Shown: positions 9,970 through 21,027 of the stretch, in pieces
Layout of the letters: every line of letters starts with the position of its first letter
Numbering within the stretch: the first letter of the stretch is position 1
NCBI GenBank assembly: GCA_027315255.1
Contig: DAHUYL010000111.1
Span: 1 to 36,896, forward strand
Length of the DNA stretch: 36,896 bases
Direction of reading: 5' to 3'
From: Solirubrobacterales bacterium
GTDB taxonomy: Bacteria; Actinomycetota; Thermoleophilia; Solirubrobacterales; Solirubrobacteraceae
The notes under the pieces: model-generated
What the model saw: the letters and a program-made list of their open reading frames with translations, nothing else
Database searches by the model: none
Told to the model about the DNA's origin: nothing
Made by a program: the position numbers and the translations under genes

Positions 9970-10830
9970 TCAGGCCGCGAGTGCGTGGGAACGCATCGCG
10001 GCGGTGATCCTCGCCGCCGCGCCGACCGCGAGCTTGACCGTCCGGTACAGGTCGAGCGCCGGGCTCGCCGATCGCGCCACCACCGTCAGCGCGGCGGCGG
10101 CCTCGCCCGCGTCCTCCCTGACAGGGGCGGCGACGCACAGCGCGGCCGGCGAGCCTGCCGGCGGGTCGTACGCCCAGCCGCACCGCCTCACCCGTGCGAG
10201 CTCCGCCGACATGTCCGCGAGCGTCGCATGCCGCGTCAGCACGCGCCCCGTCTCCCACAGGTCAGCGACCTCGATGTCGGAGCGGGCTGCGAGCAGCACC
10301 CGCGAGGGCGCGCTGTCGTCGACCGGTGCGGTGCTTCCCGCCGGCCTGCCGCCGGCGGGCGCCCGGCCGCGATCGTCGCGTCCGTGACCGCGCTCGTAGC
10401 GGCCGACGCAGATGATCCGCCCTCGCTCCCAGGCGAACAGGCTGGCGGCAACTCCGTGAGCCTGCGCCAGCTCGCGGATGATCGGCCGCGCGTGGGCGCT
10501 GAGCCCGTCGGTACGGAGCAGCACCGTGGCGAGCGAGATGTTGCGCCAGCCGAGGCGGTAGCGCCCGTTGCCGACGCGCTGCAGGAGCCCGATCTCCGTG
10601 AGCGTCGCGAGCGCCTCGTGTGCGAGCGACTTGCCGATTCCGAGCCGCTGGGCGGCAGCCGTGACTCCCCACTCCGGCTCCTCGAGCGTGATCAGCTCGA
10701 GCACGTCACCGGCGCGAATCAGCGTTCCGAGCATCGCTTCACCATCGGTCGACCTGCGTGCTGCCACCTGCGCCTTCTCATCCCGCCTCCTCTCTCCGGC
10801 AGCCCGCAGCCAGTGGCTGAGGGCTGACAC
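9970..10830 (-). CDS. IclR-family transcriptional regulator
   Basis: 286 residues from GTG 10830, which follows AAGGAAGAA. The frame extends to TTG 10881, but that would run through a palindrome; ATG 10734 (MLGTLIRAGDVLELITLEEPE) would give the usual family length of about 254. The winged helix-turn-helix reads WGVTAAAQRLGIGKSLAHEALATLTEIGLLQRVGNGRYRLGWRNISLA. The C-terminal effector-binding domain follows (AHARPIIRELAQAHGVAASLFAWERGRIICVGRYERG ... YDPPAGSPAALCVAAPV). A low-complexity Arg/Gly/Pro insert sits in the middle. IclR proteins respond to small metabolites. Its location makes it a candidate regulator of the GH13 and importer genes, or of the divergent sigma operon (inference). Confidence 0.88.
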   Translation of the reverse strand: MSALSHWLRAAGERRRDEKAQVAARRSTDGEAMLGTLIRAGDVLELITLEEPEWGVTAAAQRLGIGKSLAHEALATLTEIGLLQRVGNGRYRLGWRNISLATVLLRTDGLSAHARPIIRELAQAHGVAASLFAWERGRIICVGRYERGHGRDDRGRAPAGGRPAGSTAPVDDSAPSRVLLAARSDIEVADLWETGRVLTRHATLADMSAELARVRRCGWAYDPPAGSPAALCVAAPVREDAGEAAAALTVVARSASPALDLYRTVKLAVGAAARITAAMRSHALAA

Positions 10831-10862
10831 TTCTTCCTTAAGGACGTCCGACGGGGCGCGGC

Positions 10863-10880
10863 TGACGACGCCTGTCGTCA
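10863..10880. promoter_or_regulatory. 18-bp inverted repeat between IclR and sigma genes
   Basis: TGACGAC-GCCT-GTCGTCA: two perfect 7-base arms around a 4-base spacer. It lies 21 bases upstream of the sigma gene's likely -10 element and about 33 bases upstream of the IclR start used here, a position suited to control of both divergent genes. The bound protein is unknown; IclR autoregulation is the simplest guess. Confidence 0.45.
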
Positions 10881-10900
10881 ATCCGGGCCCGCCGATCGTC

Positions 10901-10906
10901 TATAAG
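10901..10906 (+). promoter_or_regulatory. Likely -10 element for a near-leaderless sigma transcript
   Basis: TATAAG stands out in GC-rich DNA and ends 7 bases before ATG 10914. Transcription would therefore start at or next to the A of the start codon, giving a leaderless mRNA as is common in actinobacteria. No Shine-Dalgarno precedes ATG 10914, which agrees. The -35 is not clear. Confidence 0.45.
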
Positions 10907-10913
10907 TTCAAAC

Positions 10914-11897
10914 ATGCGCGATCCGGGGGAGGAGGACGGCGCCCTCGTCGAGGCTGCTCGCGAGGGCGATCGGCAGGCGTTCGCGCTGCTCTACCACCGC
11001 TACAAGCCAGACGTGTGGAACCTCGCCTACCTGACGCTGCGCGACACCGCGGAAGCTGAGGACTGCCTTCAGGAGACGTTCGTGAGAGCCCTGCGCTCGC
11101 TGGGCTCGGGGACCCCGGTCGAGGCGGCGAGGCCGTGGCTCTTGACGATCTGTCGCAATGCCTGCCTCGACCGGCTGCGATCGGCCAAGCGCCGGGGCTA
11201 CGTCTCGTTCGATGCCGAGGACGCGCCGGAGCCGCCGTTGCCGGCCATCGACGAGGACGCGCGCGTCGACCTGCACCGGGCGATCGCGCGGCTCGAGCCC
11301 GAGGATCGCGAGGCATTCGTGCTCGTCGACGTACTCGGCTACCGCAGCCACGAGGCGGCCCAGATCCTCGGCCTGGCCGCGCCGTCGACGCTGCGCTCGC
11401 GGTTGAGCCGCGCCCGCCGTCTGATCGCCCCCGCGCTGACCGGCGCGCGAGCGGACCCGGCCGCCGAGATCTGGGGCGTCTACCACCAGCCACCGGACAA
11501 TGCGGTCGTCGCGTGCTTCCGGTCCGGTCCCGGCCCTGGCGCGCGGACGGCGGCCGAGCAGATCGACCTCAGCAGCGAGCTCGAGCGCCTTCGCGAGTCG
11601 GCCGGTGCGGTCCGCGGCGCCGTCGGGCTCGTCGACTTCTTCGACCGCCTCGACGTTCGGATTCCGCCGATGCTGCGAGTGCTTGCGGTGATCGACGGCG
11701 CACTCGCGCGGACCCCCGCCAGTGCGCGCCACTGGCTGGCCGATCATCCACGCTGGCAGGTGCGCAGCGCCGGCTCGCACGCCGGCTGGCTGCTCGCGGT
11801 CGAGACCCTGTTGCGGGCCGCCGGCGCCGACCGAGACCAGGCCGCGCTCGACGCGCTCGACGCACCGACGCCGTTCCTGTGGACCCACGCCGGATGA
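10914..11897 (+). CDS. ECF sigma factor with C-terminal IS630-transposase-like domain
   Basis: 327 residues, versus about 170-200 for a plain ECF sigma. Region sigma-2 covers roughly residues 8-94 (AFALLYHRYKPDVWNLAYLTL, DTAEAEDCLQETFVRALRSL, WLLTICRNACLDRLRS). Region sigma-4 covers 115-172 (AIARLEPEDREAFVLVDVLGYRSHEAAQILGLAAPSTLRSRLSRARRLI). The rest, 183-302, aligns with the DDE domain of IS630-family transposases: GVYHQPPDNAVVAC matches GLYLxPPxxAVVLC, and RHWLADHPRW followed at the family spacing by GWLLAVE matches xxWLAxHPRW...SWLNxVE. The first catalytic Asp is lost (CFRSG for CVDEK); Asp261 and Glu297 remain. ATGA overlap with the anti-sigma gene. It should direct RNA polymerase to a small regulon when freed from the anti-sigma. 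Confidence 0.9.
   Translation: MRDPGEEDGALVEAAREGDRQAFALLYHRYKPDVWNLAYLTLRDTAEAEDCLQETFVRALRSLGSGTPVEAARPWLLTICRNACLDRLRSAKRRGYVSFDAEDAPEPPLPAIDEDARVDLHRAIARLEPEDREAFVLVDVLGYRSHEAAQILGLAAPSTLRSRLSRARRLIAPALTGARADPAAEIWGVYHQPPDNAVVACFRSGPGPGARTAAEQIDLSSELERLRESAGAVRGAVGLVDFFDRLDVRIPPMLRVLAVIDGALARTPASARHWLADHPRWQVRSAGSHAGWLLAVETLLRAAGADRDQAALDALDAPTPFLWTHAG
11460..11819 (+). mobile_element. IS630-transposase-derived segment fused in frame to the sigma gene
   Basis: This part of the sigma gene encodes residues 183-302. It resembles the C-terminal catalytic part of IS630/Tc1-mariner DDE transposases but is shortened by loss of most of the segment between the first and second catalytic Asp. I see no terminal inverted repeats or TA duplication around it, so it is not an insertion but an old, domesticated or decayed domain. 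The comparison is from memory of the family consensus, not a database search. Confidence 0.65.
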
Positions 11898-13539
11898 TCG
11901 ACCGCGACGATCATTGCTGGGAGGCCGCGCTCGACGGCGAGCTGACCGACGAGGTCCGGGCGCACCTGGCGAGCTGCACCGGCTGCTCGCGCGTGGTCGA
12001 TCGGGTCCTGAGTGCGACGATGGCGATCCAGTCGGAGATTCCCCCACCGCCGCCGGGGCTGGACGTGCGGGTGCTCGCCACGCTCGAGCGCGAGCGCTCG
12101 GACGCACTCGAGCTGGAGCGCGCCCGTCGGCCGCGCCGCGGGCTTCCGCGCGTGCCGGCGCTGCGGGTGCGCTCGCTCGGCGCCCCGGCGCGGCACGCGC
12201 TGGCGGTCGGGATCACCGCAGCAGCGGTGCTGATCGCCGCGCTGGTGATCACCCGTCCGTCCGGGCTGGTCGCCGGCAGCAGTCGTTCGGCCGTGCCGAT
12301 CACGCCGCTGTCGGCGCAGTGCTCCGGCGGCAGCCGCATCGTCGTCGCGGGCGCCTGGTACGGCGCCGAGGCAACCGAGTTCGCCAAGACGCTCGGCCGC
12401 TTCCAGGAGCAGACGGGGATCCAGGTGATCTACGCCTACGACACCCATTCGATCGCGACCGTGCTCGCGTCGCTCGTCAAGAGCGGCTGCGCGCCCGACG
12501 TCGCGCTGCTGCCGCAGCCGGGGACGATGGACGACTTCGTCCGCGCCGGCGAGCTGCAGCCGCTCGCGCCGATCGTCGGCGACCTCGTGCGCAGGAACTA
12601 CACGCCCGCGTGGGAGCAGCTCGGCAGCGTCGGCGGCAAGCTCTACGGTGTCTGGTTCAAGGGCGCGGCGAAGTCGATGATCTGGTACCGGCCGTCCGCA
12701 TTTCGCAGGGCCGGGATCGCGCACCCGCCGCGCACGTGGGCGCAGCTGCTCGCCGACGCGCGCAGGCTGCGGGCCGTCGGGATCCAGCCGTTCGCGATCG
12801 GCGGCGCCACCGGCTGGACGCTGACCGACTGGTTCGAGAACGTGTACCTGGCGACGGCCGGTCCGGTCCGTTACCAGGAGCTGGCCGACAACAGGCTCAA
12901 GTGGACCGATCCGAGCGTCACCCGGGCGCTGCGAGTGCTGGCGGAGATCTTCGGGAACCGGTCGCTGTCGGGGCCCCTGTCGGTCGCTGCGCGGACGACC
13001 TTCGCCGAGTCGGTCGACCAGGTCTTCGGCAGGCATCCGACCGCCGCGATGGTGTTCGAGGGCGACTTCGTCCGCAGCTACCTGCCCGCGTCGCTGCCGT
13101 CCGGTGGGGCTCGCTTCTTCGACTTCCCGGCGCCTGCGCCGACCGCGACGCCGGCGCTCGAGGTCGGCGGCGACGTGGCCGTGCTGTTCACGAAGCGGCC
13201 AGGCGCGGAGCGGCTGATCCGGTTCCTCGCGACGCCCGCCGCCGGGCAGATCTGGGCCCGCGACGGCGGCTTCATCTCGCCCAACCGCAACCTCCCGCTG
13301 GGCGACTATCCGGACCCGCTCAGCCGCAAGCTCGCCCAGCGGCTCGTGGACGCTGCGACCGTCCGGTTCGGGCTCTCGGATCAGGAGCCGACGGCGTTCG
13401 GCTCGGACCCCTACCAGGGGATGTGGCTGCTGTTCCAGCGGTTCCTCGCCGACCCGCGCGACATCGGCGGCCTCACGCGCGAGCTCGAGGCGGGCGCGAC
13501 CGCCGCCGCGGCCTGCGTCAAGGCAGTCGGCGGCGACTG

Positions 13540-13543
<4 letters not shown>
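11894..13543 (+). CDS. Anti-sigma factor fused to an extracellular ABC-type sugar-binding domain
   Basis: 549 residues from ATG 11894, overlapping the sigma stop. Residues 1-45 form a zinc-binding anti-sigma domain: Cys8, then LDGELTDEVRAHLASCTGC with His24, Cys28 and Cys31 (H-x3-C-x2-C). A Pro-rich and basic linker leads to a single membrane helix at about 101-120 (HALAVGITAAAVLIAALVIT). Residues 145-549 are a full solute-binding fold: AWYGAEATEFAKTLGRFQEQTGI, APDVALLPQPGTMDDFVRAGEL, GVWFKGAAKSMIWYRPSAFRRAGI, PRTWAQLLADARRLRAVGIQPFAIGG and AAMVFEGDFV. It probably holds the sigma at the membrane and responds to an external sugar or to contact with a permease. Four outer cysteines (SAQCSGG, KSGCAP, AACVKAV, final Cys) could form disulfides. 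Confidence 0.92.
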
Positions 13544-16539
<2,996 letters not shown>

Positions 16540-16697
16540 TCGGCGTCCGAACGGATCCTGGCCATCGGTGGCCTAGGCGATGCTCCCCTGGGGAACGGAC
16601 GGCCGCGTGAGCGCCGCAGCGCGTTCAGGTCTCCGGTGGTCTGAGTGTGGAGCGCGACAGCGTGATTCGTCGACATCAGCGGAGCGCGTGGCCAGCG

Positions 16698-17630
16698 TCA
16701 GGGGTCGGCCAGAAGCGGAGCGAGCGACGGCGTGCAGGCACAGGCCGCGTTGCGCAGCCGTGGCAAGCCGAGCAGGTCGTCGATCGTCTGAAGGACGGAG
16801 TAGTGGTCGACGGGCGTCTTCAGGGTCGCGTGGGCGCGGGCACCCGGGCCGGCGACGATCGTCACGATGCGTCCACCTGCGGCGAGCCGGCAGCAGCCGT
16901 CGTTCGTCGTGCCCTCGTCCCAGGTGAGGAACAGCAGCCCGTTGCGGCCGAGTTCCGCGAGCAGCGGGGGCACGAGCTGCGACAGGAAGCGGTCACCGGT
17001 CGTCACCGAGCAGTCGTGCATGTCGTTGCAGACGTTCGGGGTGATCCAGATGAACCGCGGCAGCGTGCGCGCGCCCTCGTCGGCCGCCAGCTCGCTGAGG
17101 GGTACGACGTGGCCGCACAGTCTGCGATCGGCGACCAGCGAGCGGTAGTAGACGAACGGGTCGTGGCGCTTGGCGTACTCGCCGGCGCCCGACCCGGTGA
17201 AGCAGGGCGCCGGGAGATCCTGCATGTAGGCCTTCCAGCTCACGCGCGCAGCGGTCATCTGGGTCACGATGCTTGACGCACCGACGCTGCAGTCCGTGCA
17301 GTCGCTGCTGATCCCAAAGGTGGATCCACCCGTCAGCGCCAGATAGTTGGGCAGCGACGGGTGGGTGATCCCGAACATCCGCGATGCCAGCGCGTAACGC
17401 TTCGCGAGGCCATTGATGAAAGGCGCCGAGCGCCTGCCGATCACGTCGCCGTACTCCTCGTTCTCCATTACGATTACCGCGATGTGCTCCGGCGCAGGGT
17501 CCATGCGCGCAACGGGCGACGCGTGTGTCTGGATCGGCCCCGCCCGTGACGCGTCGCCGCATGCGGCGAGCCCCGACACCGCCAGCGCGGCACAGCCGAT
17601 CACCAGACTCCCCGCTCGCAGCAGTCTCAC
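16698..17630 (-). CDS. Phosphoesterase-family lipoprotein (acid phosphatase/phospholipase C-like)
   Basis: 310 residues from GTG 17630, which overlaps the FemAB stop as GTGA. A lipoprotein signal is visible: LLRAGSLVIGCAALAVSGLAAC, with the LAAC lipobox giving an N-terminal lipid-Cys. The body matches the bacterial phosphoesterase family: HIAVIVMENEEYGDVIG near the N-terminus, APFINGLAKRYALASRMFGITHPSLPNYLALTGG, FIWITPNVCNDMHD, and LLFLTWDEGT near the C-terminus. These enzymes hydrolyse phosphomonoesters or phosphodiesters outside the membrane. As last gene of the glycopolymer operon it could trim phosphate from an exported lipid carrier or polymer (inference). Several Cys pairs (SSDCTDCS, DGCCRL, NAACACTPS) suggest disulfides. 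Confidence 0.85.
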   Translation of the reverse strand: MRLLRAGSLVIGCAALAVSGLAACGDASRAGPIQTHASPVARMDPAPEHIAVIVMENEEYGDVIGRRSAPFINGLAKRYALASRMFGITHPSLPNYLALTGGSTFGISSDCTDCSVGASSIVTQMTAARVSWKAYMQDLPAPCFTGSGAGEYAKRHDPFVYYRSLVADRRLCGHVVPLSELAADEGARTLPRFIWITPNVCNDMHDCSVTTGDRFLSQLVPPLLAELGRNGLLFLTWDEGTTNDGCCRLAAGGRIVTIVAGPGARAHATLKTPVDHYSVLQTIDDLLGLPRLRNAACACTPSLAPLLADP

Positions 17631-18718
17631 TGGACGCGACCATAGCGAGCGATCGGCACAGCGGATTTGCTGGCGGTCGGAACGTCGCGGAATCCGATCA
17701 CGCGTTTGACCGCCGCACGGAGCGCGCGATCGGCGGCAGTCAGCGGCAGACGTTCGATGTGATATTCGACGTACGGTTGCGGCCGGGCGCCGAAGCGTGT
17801 CTTGAACTGCGCCAACGGCGCCGATTGGCCGGTCTCGCCCATGTGGTACCACCGGCAGCCGGCCGCGCAGGCGTCTTCGATCGCGAGCCGCTGAAGCAGG
17901 TAGCTCGCTCGGGTTGGACCCGCAAGTTCGGGATCCATCGCGCCCCGCGTGTAGTTGGCGTTTCGGCCTTGTAGGACCATGATCGCGGCGGCCGGCCGGC
18001 CGGCGAGTGAAGCGACCCAGATGCAGCAGCGCTCGCCGAGCCGATCCGCGATCGCCTGGAGCTTGCTCTGCGGGTCGCGGCGGCGACCCCGCCAGCGCGC
18101 AAGCGACGGCGGCTCGTGCTGCCCTGCCGCCCAGCGGATCAGCGATAGCTCGAACAGCTCGTAGAACTGCGGCACGAGCCGACCAGTGGTGTCGCGCCGA
18201 ACTTCGAGCTCGCTGCGCTCGGCCCGGCGCACGGCGGTCCGAGCCGCGCCGGTGAAGCGTTCGTGCCACACGACATCGAAGCCCCCGTCGAGGTCGAGCG
18301 CGTGCGCGAGACGCGGCACGCCGACGACGCCGGCGGGCCGTGCTCTTTCCCACAGCGGACCGGCGAGCGGGTTTGGCCGGATCGAGGTCCGCAAGGCAGT
18401 GCGCTCGCTCAGCAGATCGGCGAACGCCACCTCCACGTCGGCCTGGCGAACGCCGCCGCTCGCGATCAGGCCCCCCATCCCCCACGCCGGCGGGAACGAC
18501 GCCTCGTGAACGGCACCGCCCAGCAGCCGCCTGCGGACCATCGGCAGCACGGCGGTGCGACCGTCCCCAAGCTCGTACAGACGGCTTGCGTCCTCGTATC
18601 CCAACCGCGAGCAGAGCAGATCGACCCACGCTGGCGAGTGGTAGACGAGGGCGTCAGGGTCGGCGCCGTAGGCCTCGAGCCACGCGGCGCGCGGAGCCGG
18701 ACTGCGCGCGCTCGTCAC
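17627..18718 (-). CDS. FemAB/GNAT-type aminoacyl- or acyltransferase
   Basis: 363 residues; GTG 18718 overlaps the flippase stop as GTGA. Features of the FemAB-like tandem GNAT fold are visible. The N-terminus is AAWLEAYGADPDALVYHSPAWVDLL. The middle has GFDVVWHERFTGAARTAVRRAERSELEV, like the 'R-x-IRKAxR' segment of this family. The C-terminal GNAT part reads LAGRPAAAIMVLQGRNANYTRGAMDPELAGPTRASYLLQRLAIEDACAAGCRWYHMGETG. Members transfer an amino acid from aminoacyl-tRNA, or an acyl group, to a peptidoglycan or glycan amine; exopolysaccharide clusters often contain one. Acceptor unknown. It sits between flippase/kinase and phosphoesterase genes with overlapping starts and stops on both sides. 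Confidence 0.82.
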   Translation of the reverse strand: MTSARSPAPRAAWLEAYGADPDALVYHSPAWVDLLCSRLGYEDASRLYELGDGRTAVLPMVRRRLLGGAVHEASFPPAWGMGGLIASGGVRQADVEVAFADLLSERTALRTSIRPNPLAGPLWERARPAGVVGVPRLAHALDLDGGFDVVWHERFTGAARTAVRRAERSELEVRRDTTGRLVPQFYELFELSLIRWAAGQHEPPSLARWRGRRRDPQSKLQAIADRLGERCCIWVASLAGRPAAAIMVLQGRNANYTRGAMDPELAGPTRASYLLQRLAIEDACAAGCRWYHMGETGQSAPLAQFKTRFGARPQPYVEYHIERLPLTAADRALRAAVKRVIGFRDVPTASKSAVPIARYGRVQ

Positions 18719-21027
18719 GGCGCCCCCCAGCGGTCGAGCACACCGTGGACGTTGTAGTGGTTCCACCACCGATGGCGGTCGTAACGCTCGCTTTTGGCGA
18801 GCAGGCTGGCAACGTGCCTGATCCAGGCCAGCAGCGCAAGCTGGCGTGCGTCGAGCACTGCGGCGATGTCGTCCGGCGCGGCCTGCGCGAGCGCCATTGC
18901 AAGCGATCCGTCGCCATTGCCGGCGAGCAGATCGGCGATGCACCGGCCAAGCTCGCGGCGCTCGACGAGTTGCTGGACCGCCAGCAGAAAGGCTGTCGTA
19001 TCGAGTGCGGGAAGGTCCCTCGGCTTAGCCATCTCCCAGTCGATGATGCCTGCGATCTCGTTCGTCCCCGTGTCGATCAGGACGTTGCCCGGCACGAAGT
19101 CACCATGGATCCAACCGATCTGCAACTGCCGCCGATCGAGCTGGCCGGCGAGCTCTGACTCCAACCTTCGCAGAGTGGTCGTCCGTCGCCGCGAGCCGCT
19201 CAGGATCGACTCGATCGCTCGGACCGGATCGCCGATCCAGCGGTCGAGCATGGCCGCGTCAACGGTCGCGAGCTCGGCTGTCCGCCGGTGCAGTCCGGCG
19301 ACCGCGTCGAGCGCACGGCGCGTCAGAGGCTGCCACGCGACGCCTCCGCCGATCAGCTTTGCGATGCTCACGCCACTCAGCTCCGTCTCGACGATGTAGT
19401 TGCGGCCGTCGAGCTCCCCGGTCGCCTGCAGTTGGGGGAGTGCGACCTCCCAATCACGAAGCCGTGGATCGACACGGAGATCCCTCAGCCTGACGGCCGT
19501 CGCTCGGAGGCTGTTGCTGGCGCGATCGCTGCTCGCAAGCTTGATCACGAGTCGCGCGCCGCCCGGCTCGCGAAACGCGCGACCGACTGCCACATCATTG
19601 ACCATCGGTTCGACCCCGTCCAGCTGGGTGCCGGCCGGTATGCAGCGCTCGAGCGCTGCCGAGTTGCGGGCGGCAGCACGCCGCGCTCGCAGCTGACGAA
19701 GCGAATCCGTCGCACCGACTCCGGTCGGATCGGCGACCATCAGGAATCCTGCGACGGCTGTCTGGCAGGCCAGCCAGGCGAGCCCGACCCCCGCGATGCC
19801 GATCAGCTCGAGCAGCAGCGGTGCCAGCAGCAGCACTGAGCCGCACAGCGCCGCCATCAACGCGACGAGCGTCCGCATCTGCCGGCGTACCCGGTAGATG
19901 CTGATGTGCAGCGCAGTGATCGCATTCGGAATCGCCGACAGCGCCAGCAGTGCCAGCGTCGGCGCTCCGTGCTCCGCGTACTGGCGGCCGAACAGACGGA
20001 GCACGTATGGGGCCAGAATCGCGATCGCGACCGCCGCCGGAACGACGAGTCGTGCGGTCTGGAGCAGGACCTGGCGGACGTACTCCGAGAGCCGACCCGG
20101 GTCGGCCGCGGCAGTGGCGACGAGCACTGTGCCCGGACCCGCGCTCATCGCGAGCAACGGCATCACGATCATCCACGACAGCGAGAAGAACGCGTTCGAG
20201 GTCGCTCCGGCGATCGAGATCACGATCACCGGCATCAGCGTGGTGGCGGCGAGCCACAGCAATGCCCCGAGGAGGTCAGGGGCGACGAACCGGGCGATCT
20301 CGCTGCCGGTCGGGACCTCTACGTCCGGCTCTCCGCGCGCGGCGCGACGGCGGCTGAGCGGACCGAAGATCAGCGCGTTGACCGGCAGGACGCACACGAC
20401 CAGCGCCGCCGTCCACGAGGCGAACACCCCGAACCGTGGCGAGACCGACAGCAGCGCCACCAGCAGCACGAGCTTGGCGATCCCGTACACCCCGTTCTCG
20501 ACGGGCACGAGCACAGCTGCCCCGAGCCCGGTCAGCGCACTGTCCTGGAGGTTGAAGATCGACCACGTCACGCACGCGGTGATGAACCAGATGACGATCG
20601 CCGGGCTTGAGCCGAACACGGCGAGCGCCGGCGCCCACACGCGAATACCGACCAGGAACACGGCCCCGCACGCCACCGCCGCAAGCCCGGCGACCAGATA
20701 GCAAGCGGCGATGAAGCGCCTGCGCCTGGTGCGGAGGATCGGCACGAACCGCACGAGCGCGCTCATCAGGTTGAGCTGCGCCAGCCCGGCAAGGAACATC
20801 ATTGCCGAGATCGCCGCAGTATTTACGCCGACCGCGTGGGCACTGTAGTTGCGCGCGGCCACCAGCCAGTAGACGAGGCCGAGCATCGCCGTGACGGCCG
20901 AGTTGAGTACGAGCGCATAGCCGTCACGCAGCAGCGGCACGTGGAGCTGCGCCGCCAACGTTGCGAGCCGAAGCGGTCGCGCCGGCAGCGCGACTCGATC
21001 GGCGCTGGACGAACGAGCGTGTCTCAT
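18715..21027 (-). CDS. Polysaccharide flippase (Wzx-like) fused to an APH-type kinase domain
   Basis: 770 residues; ATG 21027 overlaps the upstream stop as ATGA. Residues 1 to about 440 hold about 12 membrane helices in the pattern of PST/MATE-like oligosaccharide flippases (LRDGYALVLNSAVTAMLGLVYWLVAARNYSAHAVGVNTAAIS). About 40 residues of basic linker follow. A cytoplasmic aminoglycoside-phosphotransferase-like kinase covers about 490-770, with catalytic loop IHGDFVPGNVL (His641, Asp643, Asn648) and metal-binding IDWE (Asp663), all intact. A flippase moves lipid-linked glycans across the membrane. The fused kinase could phosphorylate the lipid, the glycan or a small regulatory substrate. The fusion ties phosphorylation to export. 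Fusion boundaries are estimated by eye. Confidence 0.85.
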   Translation of the reverse strand: MRHARSSSADRVALPARPLRLATLAAQLHVPLLRDGYALVLNSAVTAMLGLVYWLVAARNYSAHAVGVNTAAISAMMFLAGLAQLNLMSALVRFVPILRTRRRRFIAACYLVAGLAAVACGAVFLVGIRVWAPALAVFGSSPAIVIWFITACVTWSIFNLQDSALTGLGAAVLVPVENGVYGIAKLVLLVALLSVSPRFGVFASWTAALVVCVLPVNALIFGPLSRRRAARGEPDVEVPTGSEIARFVAPDLLGALLWLAATTLMPVIVISIAGATSNAFFSLSWMIVMPLLAMSAGPGTVLVATAAADPGRLSEYVRQVLLQTARLVVPAAVAIAILAPYVLRLFGRQYAEHGAPTLALLALSAIPNAITALHISIYRVRRQMRTLVALMAALCGSVLLLAPLLLELIGIAGVGLAWLACQTAVAGFLMVADPTGVGATDSLRQLRARRAAARNSAALERCIPAGTQLDGVEPMVNDVAVGRAFREPGGARLVIKLASSDRASNSLRATAVRLRDLRVDPRLRDWEVALPQLQATGELDGRNYIVETELSGVSIAKLIGGGVAWQPLTRRALDAVAGLHRRTAELATVDAAMLDRWIGDPVRAIESILSGSRRRTTTLRRLESELAGQLDRRQLQIGWIHGDFVPGNVLIDTGTNEIAGIIDWEMAKPRDLPALDTTAFLLAVQQLVERRELGRCIADLLAGNGDGSLAMALAQAAPDDIAAVLDARQLALLAWIRHVASLLAKSERYDRHRWWNHYNVHGVLDRWGAP

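Noticed and set aside
10831-10881. TTG 10881 as start of the IclR regulator
   Set aside because: It would place the 10863-10880 palindrome inside the coding region and leave about 30 bases for two divergent promoters. GTG 10830 with AAGGA or ATG 10734 fits family length better.
11460-11819. An intact or recent IS630 insertion at the end of the sigma gene
   Set aside because: No terminal inverted repeats, no TA duplication, the first catalytic Asp is lost and the domain is shortened; the frame continues cleanly into the anti-sigma overlap.
12244-12255. GGTGATCACC sequence resembling the 4296-4309 palindrome
   Set aside because: It lies inside the membrane-helix codons of the anti-sigma gene (Val-Ile-Thr) and is explained by codon use.
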